DNA of 64,000 nt from Candidatus Tisiphia endosymbiont of Nemotelus nigrinus (GCF_964026475.1 NZ_OZ032151.1:186001-250000); one strand, 5' to 3'; counted from the first letter of the stretch, positions 9,822-19,482 are shown. Notes: generated from the letters alone by a model not told the origin. Made by a program: numbers and translations.

Positions 9822-11127
9822 ATGAGAGCAAAATGGCTGAAATACAACCTTTTACATCTAGTATTGCTTGTACTATTGTTCCCAGGAGAAAAAGCGTTGT
9901 CTGAAATAAAATCTTCTGGTACTAGCTTGGCTTCGGAAGAAAAAACGTTATCTAAAATAAAACCTTTTATATTTGGTGTTGCTGGTACTAGTCTAACTCC
10001 AGAAGAAAAAGCGTTATTCTCAAAGAATCTAGTACATGGTTTTATTCTCTTTGGCAGAAATATTGACAATCCAGAGCAGTTAAAACAGTTAGTAAAAGGG
10101 TTAAGAAACTTATATGAGCATGATATATTGATTTTTATAGACCAAGAAGGGGGGCGAGTTGCAAGATTGAAGCCTCCTATGGTAGATCAAGAATACCCAG
10201 CTGCTGCTGAGTTTGGTAAAATATATGAAAAGAATGCGAAGGAAGCTAAGGAAAAAGTTTTTGAAAATTATTCAAACATAATGAAGGGATTAAACCGATA
10301 TGGAATAAACTCACCATGTAGTCCTGATGCTGACTTGACTCACCCCTATACTAATGGAATTATTGGAAATCGTAGCTTTGGTAGCTCTGTTAACCAAGTA
10401 GTTGAATTGTGTACAAAAGCAATAGAAGCAATAAACTCTCAAAATGGCATTGCCATTATGAAACATATGCCAGGACATGGCAGTGCTGCTCTTGATAGCC
10501 ATAATCAGTTGCCACGTGTTACCGCTTCACTTGCTGAATTAAATGACACAGATTTCGCTGTATTTAGACAATTATCTAAAATTTTTGAAAATAATAAAGC
10601 GGTGTGGGGAATGGTAGCTCACATTGTGTTTGATTCTATAGACCCTAAGTTACCAACTAGTGTATCATCTACTGCCATAAAGTTCATTAGAGAGAAGATT
10701 GGTTTCAAAGGTACCGCTAGTTTCAGATGATATTTGTATGGGTGCTTTGCATGCTAAAATTAGTGATGAATACTCTAAATGTTTGAAAATTGACTTAATA
10801 CTTCGCAAATATCCAGTAACGGATGCGAAAGAGATGTTAAATACTATGAGTGATGAAGATTTAAAAGTGCTTATTGATGGTGGAATCGTTAAAGATAGGT
10901 ATGATTATGTAGGGCTACAACGCTTTTTAACGCATTTTGCAAAAATAAGGGCAGAATGGATTAGAAGTTTAGTTGAAGTTGCTAAACAAATTATTACAGT
11001 TGATAATAATTATATAGTGTTACATTGTAGTGGTGATATAGAAGAAATGTCAGCTCTTTGTGATGTTGATATACCTACTGATATGGTTAGTTGTGTTGAG
11101 GAGATGTCGGAAACTAGAAAAAAATGA
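9822..11127 (+). pseudogene. nagZ: Beta-N-acetylhexosaminidase (GH3), frameshifted
   Basis: GH3 enzyme that removes GlcNAc from muropeptides in wall recycling. Frame 1 (9822-10730) carries the family segments FIDQEGGRV and KHMPGHG (residues 214-220), then leaves frame at GFKGTASFR. The neighbouring frame resumes with VPLVSDDICMGAL and runs to 11127. One extra A in GGTACCG near 10712 explains the shift; removing it gives the expected GFKG-P-LVSDD. The predicted nucleophile Asp in SDD lies after the shift, so the first product should be inactive. The N-terminus is also odd: a hydrophobic stretch (residues 8-20) and a tandem copy of the start region (EKALSEIKSSGTSLASEEK before the normal GTSLTPEEKALF), about 48 residues more than usual. 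Confidence 0.88.
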
Positions 11128-11190
11128 AATTTAAAATTTGTTCATAGGACTTAGTATTTTATATCATTAGTTGCAATTTTTAAATTACCC

Positions 11191-11210
11191 TAGTAGTATA
11201 TATACTACTA
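11191..11210. terminator. Palindrome between convergent genes
   Basis: A perfect 20-bp palindrome, TAGTAGTATATATACTACTA, lies between the end of the nagZ pseudogene and the end of the convergent gene at 11208. It could act as a bidirectional terminator; no strong T tract follows. Confidence 0.4.
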
Positions 11211-11489
11211 ATCCAAGATTTCTGATGATTCACTAGTGTAAACTATATTTTGGTAATTAAGTTTGATCGCGGTAAATAAAGCTGCATGATCATTTTCTAC
11301 ATTAACGATAACTTTTATGATTTGAGGAAATTCTTCGGTTAATTTTCTAAACATATAATCAAGTACTAACATACCGTAATATCTCGTACTACCAATTTCA
11401 TTAGTTAAAATAATAGGATTACAAAATTTAGATAAAAACTTTCGTGTATCACTTAAATTTTCCATTGTGTAAGTTATTGGCTCTGGCAT
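11208..11489 (-). CDS. Hypothetical 93-residue protein
   Basis: Not recognised. The product (starts MPEPITYTMENLSDTRK) is soluble, has no signal peptide, and has a mixed helix/strand look with a central VIVNVENDHAALFTAIKLNY stretch. Codon use resembles the neighbouring genes and the frame is intact from an ATG, so it is more likely a real small gene than chance. It converges on the nagZ pseudogene. No function can be offered. Confidence 0.6.
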   Translation of the reverse strand: MPEPITYTMENLSDTRKFLSKFCNPIILTNEIGSTRYYGMLVLDYMFRKLTEEFPQIIKVIVNVENDHAALFTAIKLNYQNIVYTSESSEILD

Positions 11490-11618
11490 TTTATAAATCT
11501 ATCTAAATTTATAGGGGTTAATCACTTTTTGGATGACGGCTGGAGAACAGCTTTTTCCTTAAATTGCTACATTATGTCGTATTATACTTTCACTACAAAA
11601 TAAAAATTGTATGGTATT

Positions 11619-12014
11619 ATGATTAAAAAATATATAGCAATAATATTTACGGTTTGTATAGGTGAGCTTATTTTGCTTCACTATGGTGCTAAATCTTCCC
11701 CTATTTTTCAGGGGCTTAGTATATTACTAACTATTTGTTCGTTTATATTATTGGTTTTGGCTAATGAATATTATCTTAAAAGTAAGAGTGGCAAAATCTA
11801 TATTATTTTAGATTTCCTGATTATAAGCACTTTCGCATTATGTAGCTGGCTAGGAATAACAATTATATTTATTGTCGTAGATATTTATGATAACAAACCT
11901 TTAATCAGTTGGTCTGAATATTGCTATATGAATAGAAAAGCGGCATATTTTGTATTTTTACCATGGATATTTCTTAATGCTTTTAAACTTTGTAAGAAAG
12001 ATAAGAATTATTAA
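11619..12014 (+). CDS. Small four-helix membrane protein of unknown function
   Basis: Starting at ATG 11619 the product is 131 residues with about four hydrophobic segments (residues about 4-25, 30-50, 65-90, 108-125 of the MIKKYIAI form). A TTG 12 bp earlier (11607) is open but less likely as a start. It ends KLCKKDKNY, and these last codons form the left half of a perfect palindrome shared with the end of queA. No family is recognised. Confidence 0.6.
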   Translation: MIKKYIAIIFTVCIGELILLHYGAKSSPIFQGLSILLTICSFILLVLANEYYLKSKSGKIYIILDFLIISTFALCSWLGITIIFIVVDIYDNKPLISWSEYCYMNRKAAYFVFLPWIFLNAFKLCKKDKNY

Positions 12015-12029
12015 TTCTTATCTTTCTTA
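11993..12029. terminator. Bidirectional terminator shared by two convergent genes
   Basis: A 37-bp near-perfect palindrome (left arm TAAGAAAGATAAGAATTA, right arm TTAATTCTTATCTTTCTTA) overlaps the last codons of the membrane-protein gene and the stop codon of queA. The arms are A-rich on one side and T-rich on the other, so it fits a terminator working in both directions. Confidence 0.6.
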
Positions 12030-13067
12030 TAGCTTTTCATAAAGCAGAGTCGCATCACCATAACTAAAGAACCGCATTTTTTTATCTATAGCGTATTTGT
12101 AGATATCCTTTATTTCCTGATAACCAGCAAACGCACAAACTAGCATAAATAATGTTGATTTTGGTAAATGGAAGTTGGTAATTAGCATATCAACCATTTG
12201 AAACTTAAATCCTGGCCTAATGAAAATGTCTGTTTCAAATTCACCACTTGTTATTTGCCCATTAAGAGAATTGGCAATGGCGTTACCTTCTAATGCTCGT
12301 AAGCTGGTAGTTCCGACGGCTATTATTCGTCTATTTTCTTTTTTCGCTTTATTAATCACATCCTCAGTTTTTTTATCTATATGATAATATTCTGAATGCA
12401 TTTGATGTTGATTAATATCGTCCGTTTTAACCGGCAAAAATGTCCCTGCCCCAACATGCAAAGTAATAAATGCGATTTCAATATTTCTTGCTTTAATTAA
12501 TGCCAATAATTCATCAGAAAAATGTAGCCCAGCAGTTGGAGCTGCTACTGCCCCAAGGTTCTTACTATAAATTGTTTGATATCTATTATTATCCTCTACT
12601 AAACTCCTATCCCTTTTGATGTAAGGCGGTAGCGGGATTTCGCCATATTTCTCTAAAAATTCAAAAACTGAAATATTATCTAGAACAAATGTTACCTCAA
12701 CTTGTCCCATCCCGAGTTTTTTACTTATAATAATCTTATTACCAGCAAAATCAAACTGATCTTCAATATCAAGCCTTTTTGACGGCTTGGCAAAGCCGTG
12801 CCAATAATTATCACTTATTGCCTTGTTTAGGTATAATTCGATTTTTTTGCCGGCTTTGTCTAGTAGCAATTTGGCTTTAATAACTTTAGTATCATTAAAC
12901 ACCATTAAATCACCAGGGCATAGATAGTCAATTATATCACGAAACTTGGTCTGCACTAAGTGATTATTTGGTGCAACTACCAACAAATTAGACTCATCTC
13001 GTTTTTTTTCTGGTTTTTGGGCTATTAATTCACTCGGTAAGGTGAAATCAAAATCAGATAATTTCAT
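12027..13067 (-). CDS. queA: tRNA preQ1(34) S-adenosylmethionine ribosyltransferase-isomerase
   Basis: Transfers and isomerises the ribosyl part of SAM onto preQ1 in tRNA, making epoxyqueuosine. The 346-residue product has the family start FDFTLPSELIAQKPEKKRDES, VFNDTKVIKARL-like VMVFNDTKVIKAKL, the AAPTAGLHFS block, and HVGAGTFLPVK. Its ATG (13065-13067) lies just outside the palindromic element that separates it from gyrA. It ends inside a palindrome shared with the convergent gene. Confidence 0.95.
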   Translation of the reverse strand: MKLSDFDFTLPSELIAQKPEKKRDESNLLVVAPNNHLVQTKFRDIIDYLCPGDLMVFNDTKVIKAKLLLDKAGKKIELYLNKAISDNYWHGFAKPSKRLDIEDQFDFAGNKIIISKKLGMGQVEVTFVLDNISVFEFLEKYGEIPLPPYIKRDRSLVEDNNRYQTIYSKNLGAVAAPTAGLHFSDELLALIKARNIEIAFITLHVGAGTFLPVKTDDINQHQMHSEYYHIDKKTEDVINKAKKENRRIIAVGTTSLRALEGNAIANSLNGQITSGEFETDIFIRPGFKFQMVDMLITNFHLPKSTLFMLVCAFAGYQEIKDIYKYAIDKKMRFFSYGDATLLYEKL

Positions 13068-13069
13068 TA

Positions 13070-13213
13070 GACCTCTTTCAAAACTCTACTTCTGCTGGTA
13101 ATTTGTACGTCGATGCGGTACTCGAATCCTCACGTACACTAGAGTACGCTGTGGTTCGAGGTGAAGCGTCTCCTTCAAATTCCCCAGCATAAGCGAGTTT
13201 TGCAAGAGGTCTA
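13070..13213. repeat. RPE-like palindromic element between queA and gyrA
   Basis: The ends AGACCTCTTTCAAAACTC and GAGTTTTGCAAGAGGTCT pair over the length of the element. The centre (TCACGTACACTAGAGTACGC) resembles the centre of the RPE copies in nuoG and rsmE. The element fills nearly the whole queA-gyrA gap and includes the gyrA stop (CTA at 13211-13213). Reading frames inside it are by-products of the palindrome. Confidence 0.8.
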
Positions 13214-15928
13214 TTCAGGCGATACTTCCCCATCACTACTATCATCTTGCATATTTTCTTCATCTGTTTCAGGACTCTCAGCAATTAATGCAGCAGAAAC
13301 TACTTTTTCTTCTTGCTCAGTTTTAAATAATATTACACCACTAGTATTACGACCAGTGATACGTACCGATTCAAGTTTACACCTAATTAGTTTGCCGTTA
13401 TTAGTAATTAGCATCAACTCATCAGACATATTAACCGGCATTACGCCAACAACCAAGCCAGTTTTGTTAGACACATCCATGTTAACGACACCGCTACCAC
13501 CACGATTAGTAATCCTATACTCATATGCTGAACTTCTCTTACCAAAACCATTCTCCGTAACAGTAAGGATAAATTCCTCAGAAAGTGCCATTTCTAGAAT
13601 CTGTTCTTTAGTTAAATTTACGCCATATTCTTCTGGAGTAAATTCTTTACCATCGGCTATTAACAACCTTTCCTCTATAGGAATTGATCGATATGTTTCT
13701 CTTTCATCCATAGTGCATGATATGCCTTTTAATATGGTCATAGAGATAACGTAATCGCCTGAGGCAAGTCTCATCCCTCTTACCCCGTCAGAAGTACGGC
13801 TTTTAAATACCCTAACTGAACTAGCTGGGAATCTTATAGCCTTCCCAGCTTTTGTTGCCAGTAATACATGGTCTTCATCTTTACAAACTTTTACATCTAT
13901 TAAATGGTCATTATCATCAAGCCTGATAGCAATTTTACCATTTGATTGAATACGTTTAAAGTCTGATAAATCATTTCTTCTAATGTTACCTTGACTGGTA
14001 GCAAAAATAATATTTAAATTATCCCACTCATCCTGATTTTCAGGTAGTGGCATAATATTACTGATACGCTCTCCTTCTTTTAAAGGTAGAATATTGACTA
14101 TTGGTCTGCCCTTACTCTGAGGATTGCCAAGCGGTAATTTATATAATTTTAAGCTATATACCTGACCTGTATCAGAGAAGAACAACATTGGCGTGTGAGT
14201 ACTACCAACAAATATTTGAGTAGTAATATCCTCGTCTCTCATTGACAGACCTGACCTGCCCTTCCCTCCCCGGTTCTGGGCTCTGTAGGTAGCAAGAGGT
14301 ACACGTTTGATATACCCGCCTAATGTTACGGTCACCACCATTTCTTCTCTTTGGATAAGATCCTCTATATCCTGATCGAAATCACCAAATTCAATGCTAG
14401 TAAGGCGAGGTGTAGCGAATTCGTCTTTAATTCTAATTAGCTCGCTTTTTAAAATCTCTAAAAGTTTCTCACGTGATGATAAAATAGCAGTATAACCTGT
14501 AATTTCCTGTGCAAGTTCTGCCAAATCGCTTTCTAACTTATTTTTCTCCATAGCAGTTAGACGCTGTAACCGCATTTCAAGAATAGCTTTTGTCTGTGTT
14601 TCAGTAAAATAACAGTTACCGTCATCTGTTATCACAGCTCTATCATCAACAAGTTTTACTAAATCTATTATAGTTGATGCATTCCAAGTTTTCTGCATTA
14701 GTTGCTCTTTAGCACTTGCAGGATCGTTTGAAGATTTAATAATTCTAATAACTTCATCAATATTACCAACCGCAATAATTAGCCCTAATATAATATGAGC
14801 TTTATCCCGAGCTTTATTTAATAAATATATAGTCCTACGAGTAATTACTATCTCCCTAAAATTAACAAAAGCCGCTATCACTTCTTTTAGGTTCATAACT
14901 TCTGGCATTCCATCTTTTAAAGCTAACATAATCACTCCAAAACTGGTTTGTAACTGAGTATAAGAATATATTTGGTTCAGCACCACTTCTGTTACCACAT
15001 CTTTCTTTATTTCAATTACTACTCGAATACCATCCTTATTTGATTCATCTCTAAGATCACTGATACCCTCAATACGTTTTTCCTTAACTAATTCAGCAAT
15101 TTTCTCAACCAATTTGGCTTTATTAACCATATATGGTATTTCTGTAATAATAATAGCCTGTCTATTATTAGCAATCTCTTCAATTTCTGTGCGTCCTCTA
15201 GTTAGAATACTCCCCCTGCCCGTTAAATAAGCTGACCTAATGCCGCTTGTACCAAGTACAATACCAGCAGTCGGAAAGTCAGGGCCTTTAACCACTGACA
15301 TAAGTTCTAATATTTCTATATCATTATTATCAACATATAGGCAGCAAGCATCAATAATTTCTCCAAGATTATGAGGAGGAATATTGGTAGCCATACCCAC
15401 AGCAATACCATTAGTACCATTCACTAAGAGGTTTGGAATCATTGACGGCAATACCTTAGGCTCTCTCTCAGAACCATCATAATTTGGTGCAAAATCAACG
15501 GTTTCTTTGTCAATATCTTCAAGCAATGTATGAGTAACTTTTGCCATCCTTGACTCTGTATACCTCATAGCAGCGGCTGCATCGCCATCTCTCGAGCCAA
15601 AATTACCCTGCCCATCAACGAGCGGTAATCTTAAAGAGAAATCCTGTGCCATTCTCACTAATGAGTCATAAATTGCGTCATTACCATGTGGATGATATTT
15701 ACCCATTACATCACCGACAGTTCTTGCTGACTTACGATAAGGTTTATTAAAGTAATTAGAAGCTTCATACATTGCATAAAGGATTCTGCGATGTACTGGC
15801 TTTAAACCATCGCATACATCTGGAATTGCCCTACTGACGATTACACTCATTGCATAATCTAAGTATGAGCCTTTCATCTCATCTTCAATGTTAACAGATA
15901 TTAAGTTTTGATGATCTATGTTAGTCAC
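13211..15928 (-). CDS. gyrA: DNA gyrase subunit A
   Basis: Catalytic subunit that cuts and rejoins DNA during negative supercoiling. The 905-residue product has the catalytic tyrosine at Y123 (AAAAMRYTES) and the full winged-helix, coiled-coil and beta-pinwheel C-terminal regions, including the GyrA box QNRGGKGRSG. The quinolone-binding loop reads HPHGNDAIYD, with Asp where E. coli has Ser83; whether this affects drug response is not shown here. The C-terminal tail is acidic. It starts at ATG 15926-15928 and ends at the edge of a palindromic element. Confidence 0.97.
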   Translation of the reverse strand: MTNIDHQNLISVNIEDEMKGSYLDYAMSVIVSRAIPDVCDGLKPVHRRILYAMYEASNYFNKPYRKSARTVGDVMGKYHPHGNDAIYDSLVRMAQDFSLRLPLVDGQGNFGSRDGDAAAAMRYTESRMAKVTHTLLEDIDKETVDFAPNYDGSEREPKVLPSMIPNLLVNGTNGIAVGMATNIPPHNLGEIIDACCLYVDNNDIEILELMSVVKGPDFPTAGIVLGTSGIRSAYLTGRGSILTRGRTEIEEIANNRQAIIITEIPYMVNKAKLVEKIAELVKEKRIEGISDLRDESNKDGIRVVIEIKKDVVTEVVLNQIYSYTQLQTSFGVIMLALKDGMPEVMNLKEVIAAFVNFREIVITRRTIYLLNKARDKAHIILGLIIAVGNIDEVIRIIKSSNDPASAKEQLMQKTWNASTIIDLVKLVDDRAVITDDGNCYFTETQTKAILEMRLQRLTAMEKNKLESDLAELAQEITGYTAILSSREKLLEILKSELIRIKDEFATPRLTSIEFGDFDQDIEDLIQREEMVVTVTLGGYIKRVPLATYRAQNRGGKGRSGLSMRDEDITTQIFVGSTHTPMLFFSDTGQVYSLKLYKLPLGNPQSKGRPIVNILPLKEGERISNIMPLPENQDEWDNLNIIFATSQGNIRRNDLSDFKRIQSNGKIAIRLDDNDHLIDVKVCKDEDHVLLATKAGKAIRFPASSVRVFKSRTSDGVRGMRLASGDYVISMTILKGISCTMDERETYRSIPIEERLLIADGKEFTPEEYGVNLTKEQILEMALSEEFILTVTENGFGKRSSAYEYRITNRGGSGVVNMDVSNKTGLVVGVMPVNMSDELMLITNNGKLIRCKLESVRITGRNTSGVILFKTEQEEKVVSAALIAESPETDEENMQDDSSDGEVSPE

Positions 15929-16044
15929 AGTTAGAACCTACATTTATTAAAGTAATATTCGAATAGTTTAAGTATATTACATATTCGGAAGAAAATCTAT
16001 TGCTGAATGAGTATAGATTAGCTGGAAAAGCTATTTTTTCACTT

Positions 16045-16160
16045 TATAACCCGACTAATATGCTCCGTCATTGCTACTTATAGTAGCGACGAAGCAATCC
16101 AAAAAAGTAAACAGAAATACATTGCTTCGTCGGCTTACGCCTCCTCGCAATGACATATCA
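16045..16160. repeat. Inverted-repeat element, family A (copy 5' of gyrA)
   Basis: Contains TAGTAGCGACGAAGCAATCC and the mirrored CTCCTCGCAATGAC. The sequence from here through TATCAAGCTTTTAAACC is nearly identical to 17790-17890. It was therefore copied together with the adjacent membrane-protein gene in the tandem duplication. Confidence 0.85.
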
Positions 16161-16204
16161 AGCTTTTAAACCATTTTTTCCACGGCTTTGAAACTGTCAT
16201 GTTT

Positions 16205-17698
16205 TCATGAATATCTAAACTTCAGATAAACTGGCAAGCTAAATAATGTTAAAACTCTTATGACGTAGTAGTAACGATAATCACATGCCATAGTAGCGAA
16301 AAATAGTACCACCGAGAATACAAAACCTATCACAACGATATAAGTTAGAATAATTTTCTCGGGATTATTGGATTGTTTATTTTTTAAAATAGCTGTTAAA
16401 TAAACAAGTATTAGTATAAAGCTAATAAGGTTTATTGTTAAAATTCGAGGGTATGTTTTTAAATATTTTACTATCACCTTTTTAAAACGATTATTCTTAA
16501 TATCTATATTATGCTTTTGATCTTCGTTAGGATCAATAAATAAATCGTCACTACAGTACCCAGAACTTTTCATTAACAAAATGAAATTCCTCATGCGATG
16601 TTTAAGAAAAGCTAGTGGATAATGGGTTACAGCTTTTATATAGCTAGACTCCAGTTCTTGTAGTTTTACGGGGTCTGATGTAGAATTATAAATCCTATTA
16701 TCACCAAAAACTAAATAATTAACTAGCGTAGGAGTATAGAGAGTTTTAAGTTTTTCAAAACTATATAAATTTTTATCTTCCTTAACATAGTTTGGTAGTA
16801 AATCATCATTATCTATTGCAACACTCACCCCTGCTATGTCAAATAATTGGCGTAATTGGTTTGCATGACTATCCGTAGAAAAATGCTTAGCAAGCTGATT
16901 ATTACCATATATTATTGCTAAAGAAAGAACAGCACTAACTAGTATCCTAATAAACCAGTTATAGCTAACCAGAGAAGATTTTAACCATAGCATATTGACA
17001 TTCATCATTGCGAGGAGGAGCGGAGTACGACGAAGCAATCTCTTTCTGGCCATTTTTGTGGATTGCTTCGTCGCTACTAAAGTAGCTTCTTGCAATGACA
17101 CCTGTGAACTTGACGTAATGTTAGTCGGATTATCTATAGCTTTAAGAGAAACTGATACTACAAACAAAACTAAAATTGGTACGATAAATTGTGCTTGAAA
17201 TTTAACACCGACAACATAGAAAAGAATTAATAATAGTCCCATAACTACCAAACAAGATGGTCGTTTTTGACGATAGCTATAAAAAACACAACTAGATACT
17301 ACAAAAAAACTACCCAAGCCAAATCCTATATCTTTCCAAATTATGCTAGATTGAGCCAATATATTTGGCAAAAATGGTATTACAAAATAAAGATATCTAT
17401 ATTTGTTTTGTGGATCAGCATAAAAAAGCAATAATACCCCACCCCATAAAAACGCTAAATGCAATAATAGCATTATCTGTGGACCTTGATAGATATAATT
17501 AAGTAGTGACCATACCATTGACATTAAAGGTGGATGATGAGAAAAATAATTTCCACTAATACTTTGTTCATATTGAGAAAAGCTATCAATCGTCATTCCA
17601 CCAGGATAGGCTGATAAGAAATGTAAAAACATTAAGACAAAACACAAAATTACGGGATAATATTTACGGTAAAATTCTGTGCAAAAAATATTTTTCAT
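16205..17698 (-). CDS. Multi-span membrane protein, GT-C-like, with in-frame repeat insertion (copy 1)
   Basis: A 497-residue protein with roughly ten or more membrane helices. The first periplasmic loop, GGMTIDSFSQYEQS, carries acidic residues after the first helix, and an IWKD motif follows near residue 122. That topology is typical of GT-C glycosyltransferase-like or DUF6020-like proteins; enzyme activity is inference. It is a tandem paralogue of 17880-19232. Residues about 186-246 (AIDNPT to LVSYN) have no counterpart there and are encoded by a family A palindrome read in frame. The C-terminus is 13 residues shorter because TCATGA replaces TCTGAA near 16215. The old C-terminal codons remain downstream, out of use. 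Confidence 0.75.
   Translation of the reverse strand: MKNIFCTEFYRKYYPVILCFVLMFLHFLSAYPGGMTIDSFSQYEQSISGNYFSHHPPLMSMVWSLLNYIYQGPQIMLLLHLAFLWGGVLLLFYADPQNKYRYLYFVIPFLPNILAQSSIIWKDIGFGLGSFFVVSSCVFYSYRQKRPSCLVVMGLLLILFYVVGVKFQAQFIVPILVLFVVSVSLKAIDNPTNITSSSQVSLQEATLVATKQSTKMARKRLLRRTPLLLAMMNVNMLWLKSSLVSYNWFIRILVSAVLSLAIIYGNNQLAKHFSTDSHANQLRQLFDIAGVSVAIDNDDLLPNYVKEDKNLYSFEKLKTLYTPTLVNYLVFGDNRIYNSTSDPVKLQELESSYIKAVTHYPLAFLKHRMRNFILLMKSSGYCSDDLFIDPNEDQKHNIDIKNNRFKKVIVKYLKTYPRILTINLISFILILVYLTAILKNKQSNNPEKIILTYIVVIGFVFSVVLFFATMACDYRYYYVIRVLTLFSLPVYLKFRYS
16957..17143. repeat. Family A palindrome inserted inside a coding region
   Basis: The outer ends TATAGCTAACC (left) and GGATTATCTATAGC (right) and the core TCATTGCGAGGAGG / CTTCTTGCAATGAC identify family A. 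The insertion is about 186 bp, a multiple of three, and has no stop in the gene's frame. It adds about 60 residues that the tandem paralogue lacks. Confidence 0.9.
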
Positions 17699-17734
17699 AA
17701 TTTAAAAAATTCTCGATATATTATGGATTTTCAT

Positions 17735-17870
17735 CTATAGCTAACCCGAATAAGTTCTAGATAATTCCTTTGTCATTGCGAGGAGCTGCTTTAGTAGCGA
17801 CGAAGCAATCCAAAAAAGTAAACAGAAATAGATTGCTTCGTTCGGGCTTTGCGCCTCCTCGCAATGACGT
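17735..17870. repeat. Inverted-repeat element, family A
   Basis: Starts TATAGCTAACCCGAATAAG, with core TCATTGCGAGGAGCTGC and CTCCTCGCAATGACG. It lies between the two tandem membrane-protein genes and is the duplicated partner of 16045-16160. Confidence 0.88.
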
Positions 17871-17879
17871 ATCAAGCTT

Positions 17880-19232
17880 TTAAACCATTTTTTCCACGGC
17901 TTTGAAACTGTCATGTTTTTCAGAATATCTAAACTTCAGATAAATTGGCAAGCTAAATAACGTTAAAACTCTTATGACATAGTAGTAACGATAGTCAGAT
18001 GCCATGGTAGCAAAAAATAATACTACCGAAAACACAAAACCCACTGCGACGATGTAAGTTAAAATAACTTTCTCAGTACTATTAGATTGTTTATTTTTTA
18101 GAATAGCTGTTAAATAAACAAATATTAGTATAAAGCTAATAAAGTTCATTGCTAGAACCACTGGATATGCTTTTAAGTATTTTACTACCACCTTTTTTAA
18201 ACAATTATTCTTAATATCTATATTATGCTTTTGAGCTTCGTTAGAATCAATAAAGGCATAGTGATAGAACCCTGTGTTTGTCATTAAAAAAGTAAAATTA
18301 ACTATACGATGTTTTAAAAAAGCTAGGGGGTGATGCATTATGGCTTTTATATAAGCAGACTCCATGTTCTGCAATTTTATTGAGTCTGATGTCGAATTAT
18401 AAATCCTATTATCACCAAATATTAATGTATCAACCCATCTTGCAGTATATTGGGTTCTTAGCTTTTCAAAACTATATAAATTTTTATCTTCTTTAACATA
18501 GTCTGGTAATAAATCATCATTATCTATTGCAACACTCACTCCAGCAACGTCAAAAAATTGGCGTAATTGCTCTGAATGAGTCTCGGCAGAAAAATATTTA
18601 GCAAGTGTAATATTGCCATATATGATTATTACGGAAATAAAACTAGTAGCTATTATTCTTATCAAGAGGTTGGTTTTAAGATAAACTGACAGTATAAATA
18701 AAATCAAAATTGGTGCTATAAATTTAGCTTGAAATTTAACACCGACAATACAAAAACAAATCAATAATAATCCAACAATTACCCATAAAGGAGCTGTTTT
18801 TTGCCGATAAGTAAAAAAAATACAAGTAGCTACACATAAGAAAGTACCTAAGGCAAAAACTACATCTTTCCAAATTGTTGTGGATTGAGACAATATATTA
18901 GGCAGAAATGCAATTAATAAATATAGATATCTATATTTATTTTGTGGGTCTGCATACAGAAGTAGTAATATTCCACCCCATAAAAATGCTAAATTTAGTA
19001 ATAGCATCAATTGTGGACCTTGATGGATATGATTGAGTAACGACCATACCATTGACATTAAAGATGGGTGATGAGAATTATAATTTCCACTAATACTTTG
19101 CTGATATTGATCAAAACTGTCAGATGACATCCCACCAGGATAGGCTGACAAGAAATGTAAAACCATTAATACAAAACACAAAATTACAGGATAATATTTA
19201 CGGTAAAATTCTATATAAAAAATATTCTTCAT
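17880..19232 (-). CDS. Multi-span membrane protein, GT-C-like (copy 2)
   Basis: The 450-residue tandem paralogue of 16205-17698, and the better representative of the original gene. It has no repeat insertion and keeps the C-terminal tail EKHDSFKAVEKMV. It shares the loop GGMSSDSFDQYQQSISGNYN, the IWKDV motif and a long central soluble loop (FDVAGVSVAIDNDDLLPDY) with copy 1. It probably handles a lipid-linked sugar or another envelope polymer in the inner membrane, but this rests on topology only. Both copies have the same upstream context, so the duplication included flanking DNA. Confidence 0.75.
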   Translation of the reverse strand: MKNIFYIEFYRKYYPVILCFVLMVLHFLSAYPGGMSSDSFDQYQQSISGNYNSHHPSLMSMVWSLLNHIHQGPQLMLLLNLAFLWGGILLLLYADPQNKYRYLYLLIAFLPNILSQSTTIWKDVVFALGTFLCVATCIFFTYRQKTAPLWVIVGLLLICFCIVGVKFQAKFIAPILILFILSVYLKTNLLIRIIATSFISVIIIYGNITLAKYFSAETHSEQLRQFFDVAGVSVAIDNDDLLPDYVKEDKNLYSFEKLRTQYTARWVDTLIFGDNRIYNSTSDSIKLQNMESAYIKAIMHHPLAFLKHRIVNFTFLMTNTGFYHYAFIDSNEAQKHNIDIKNNCLKKVVVKYLKAYPVVLAMNFISFILIFVYLTAILKNKQSNSTEKVILTYIVAVGFVFSVVLFFATMASDYRYYYVIRVLTLFSLPIYLKFRYSEKHDSFKAVEKMV

Positions 19233-19266
19233 AATTAAAAAAAGTAAGTGGTGGGCTTATAATTAC

Positions 19267-19365
19267 TGTCGTTGAGAGAAGGCGTAAGCCGACGAAGCAA
19301 TCCGCTTATGATTACTTTTATGGATTGCTTAGTCGACCTATGGTCTTTTTTGCAATGACGTTACC
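19267..19365. repeat. Degenerate family A palindrome
   Basis: Contains GACGAAGCAATCC and a mirrored GGATTGCTTAGTCGAC with TTGCAATGACG, weaker than other copies. It fills part of the gap before RNase P RNA. The rest of 19233-19482 shows no gene. Confidence 0.65.
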
Positions 19366-19482
19366 CTACTTAAAATAGCTTCCTCTTCTAACTTTCAACA
19401 GCCGTGGCTTCACACTTCTTCGCAATGATGAAGTAACACTAGTCAAATTAGCCATAAAAAGCATGGCTTTAACTATATAAAC

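Noticed and set aside
13078..13284. Reverse-strand 68-residue reading frame between queA and gyrA
   Set aside because: It consists of the RPE-like palindrome plus out-of-frame gyrA codons; no start signal or family resemblance.
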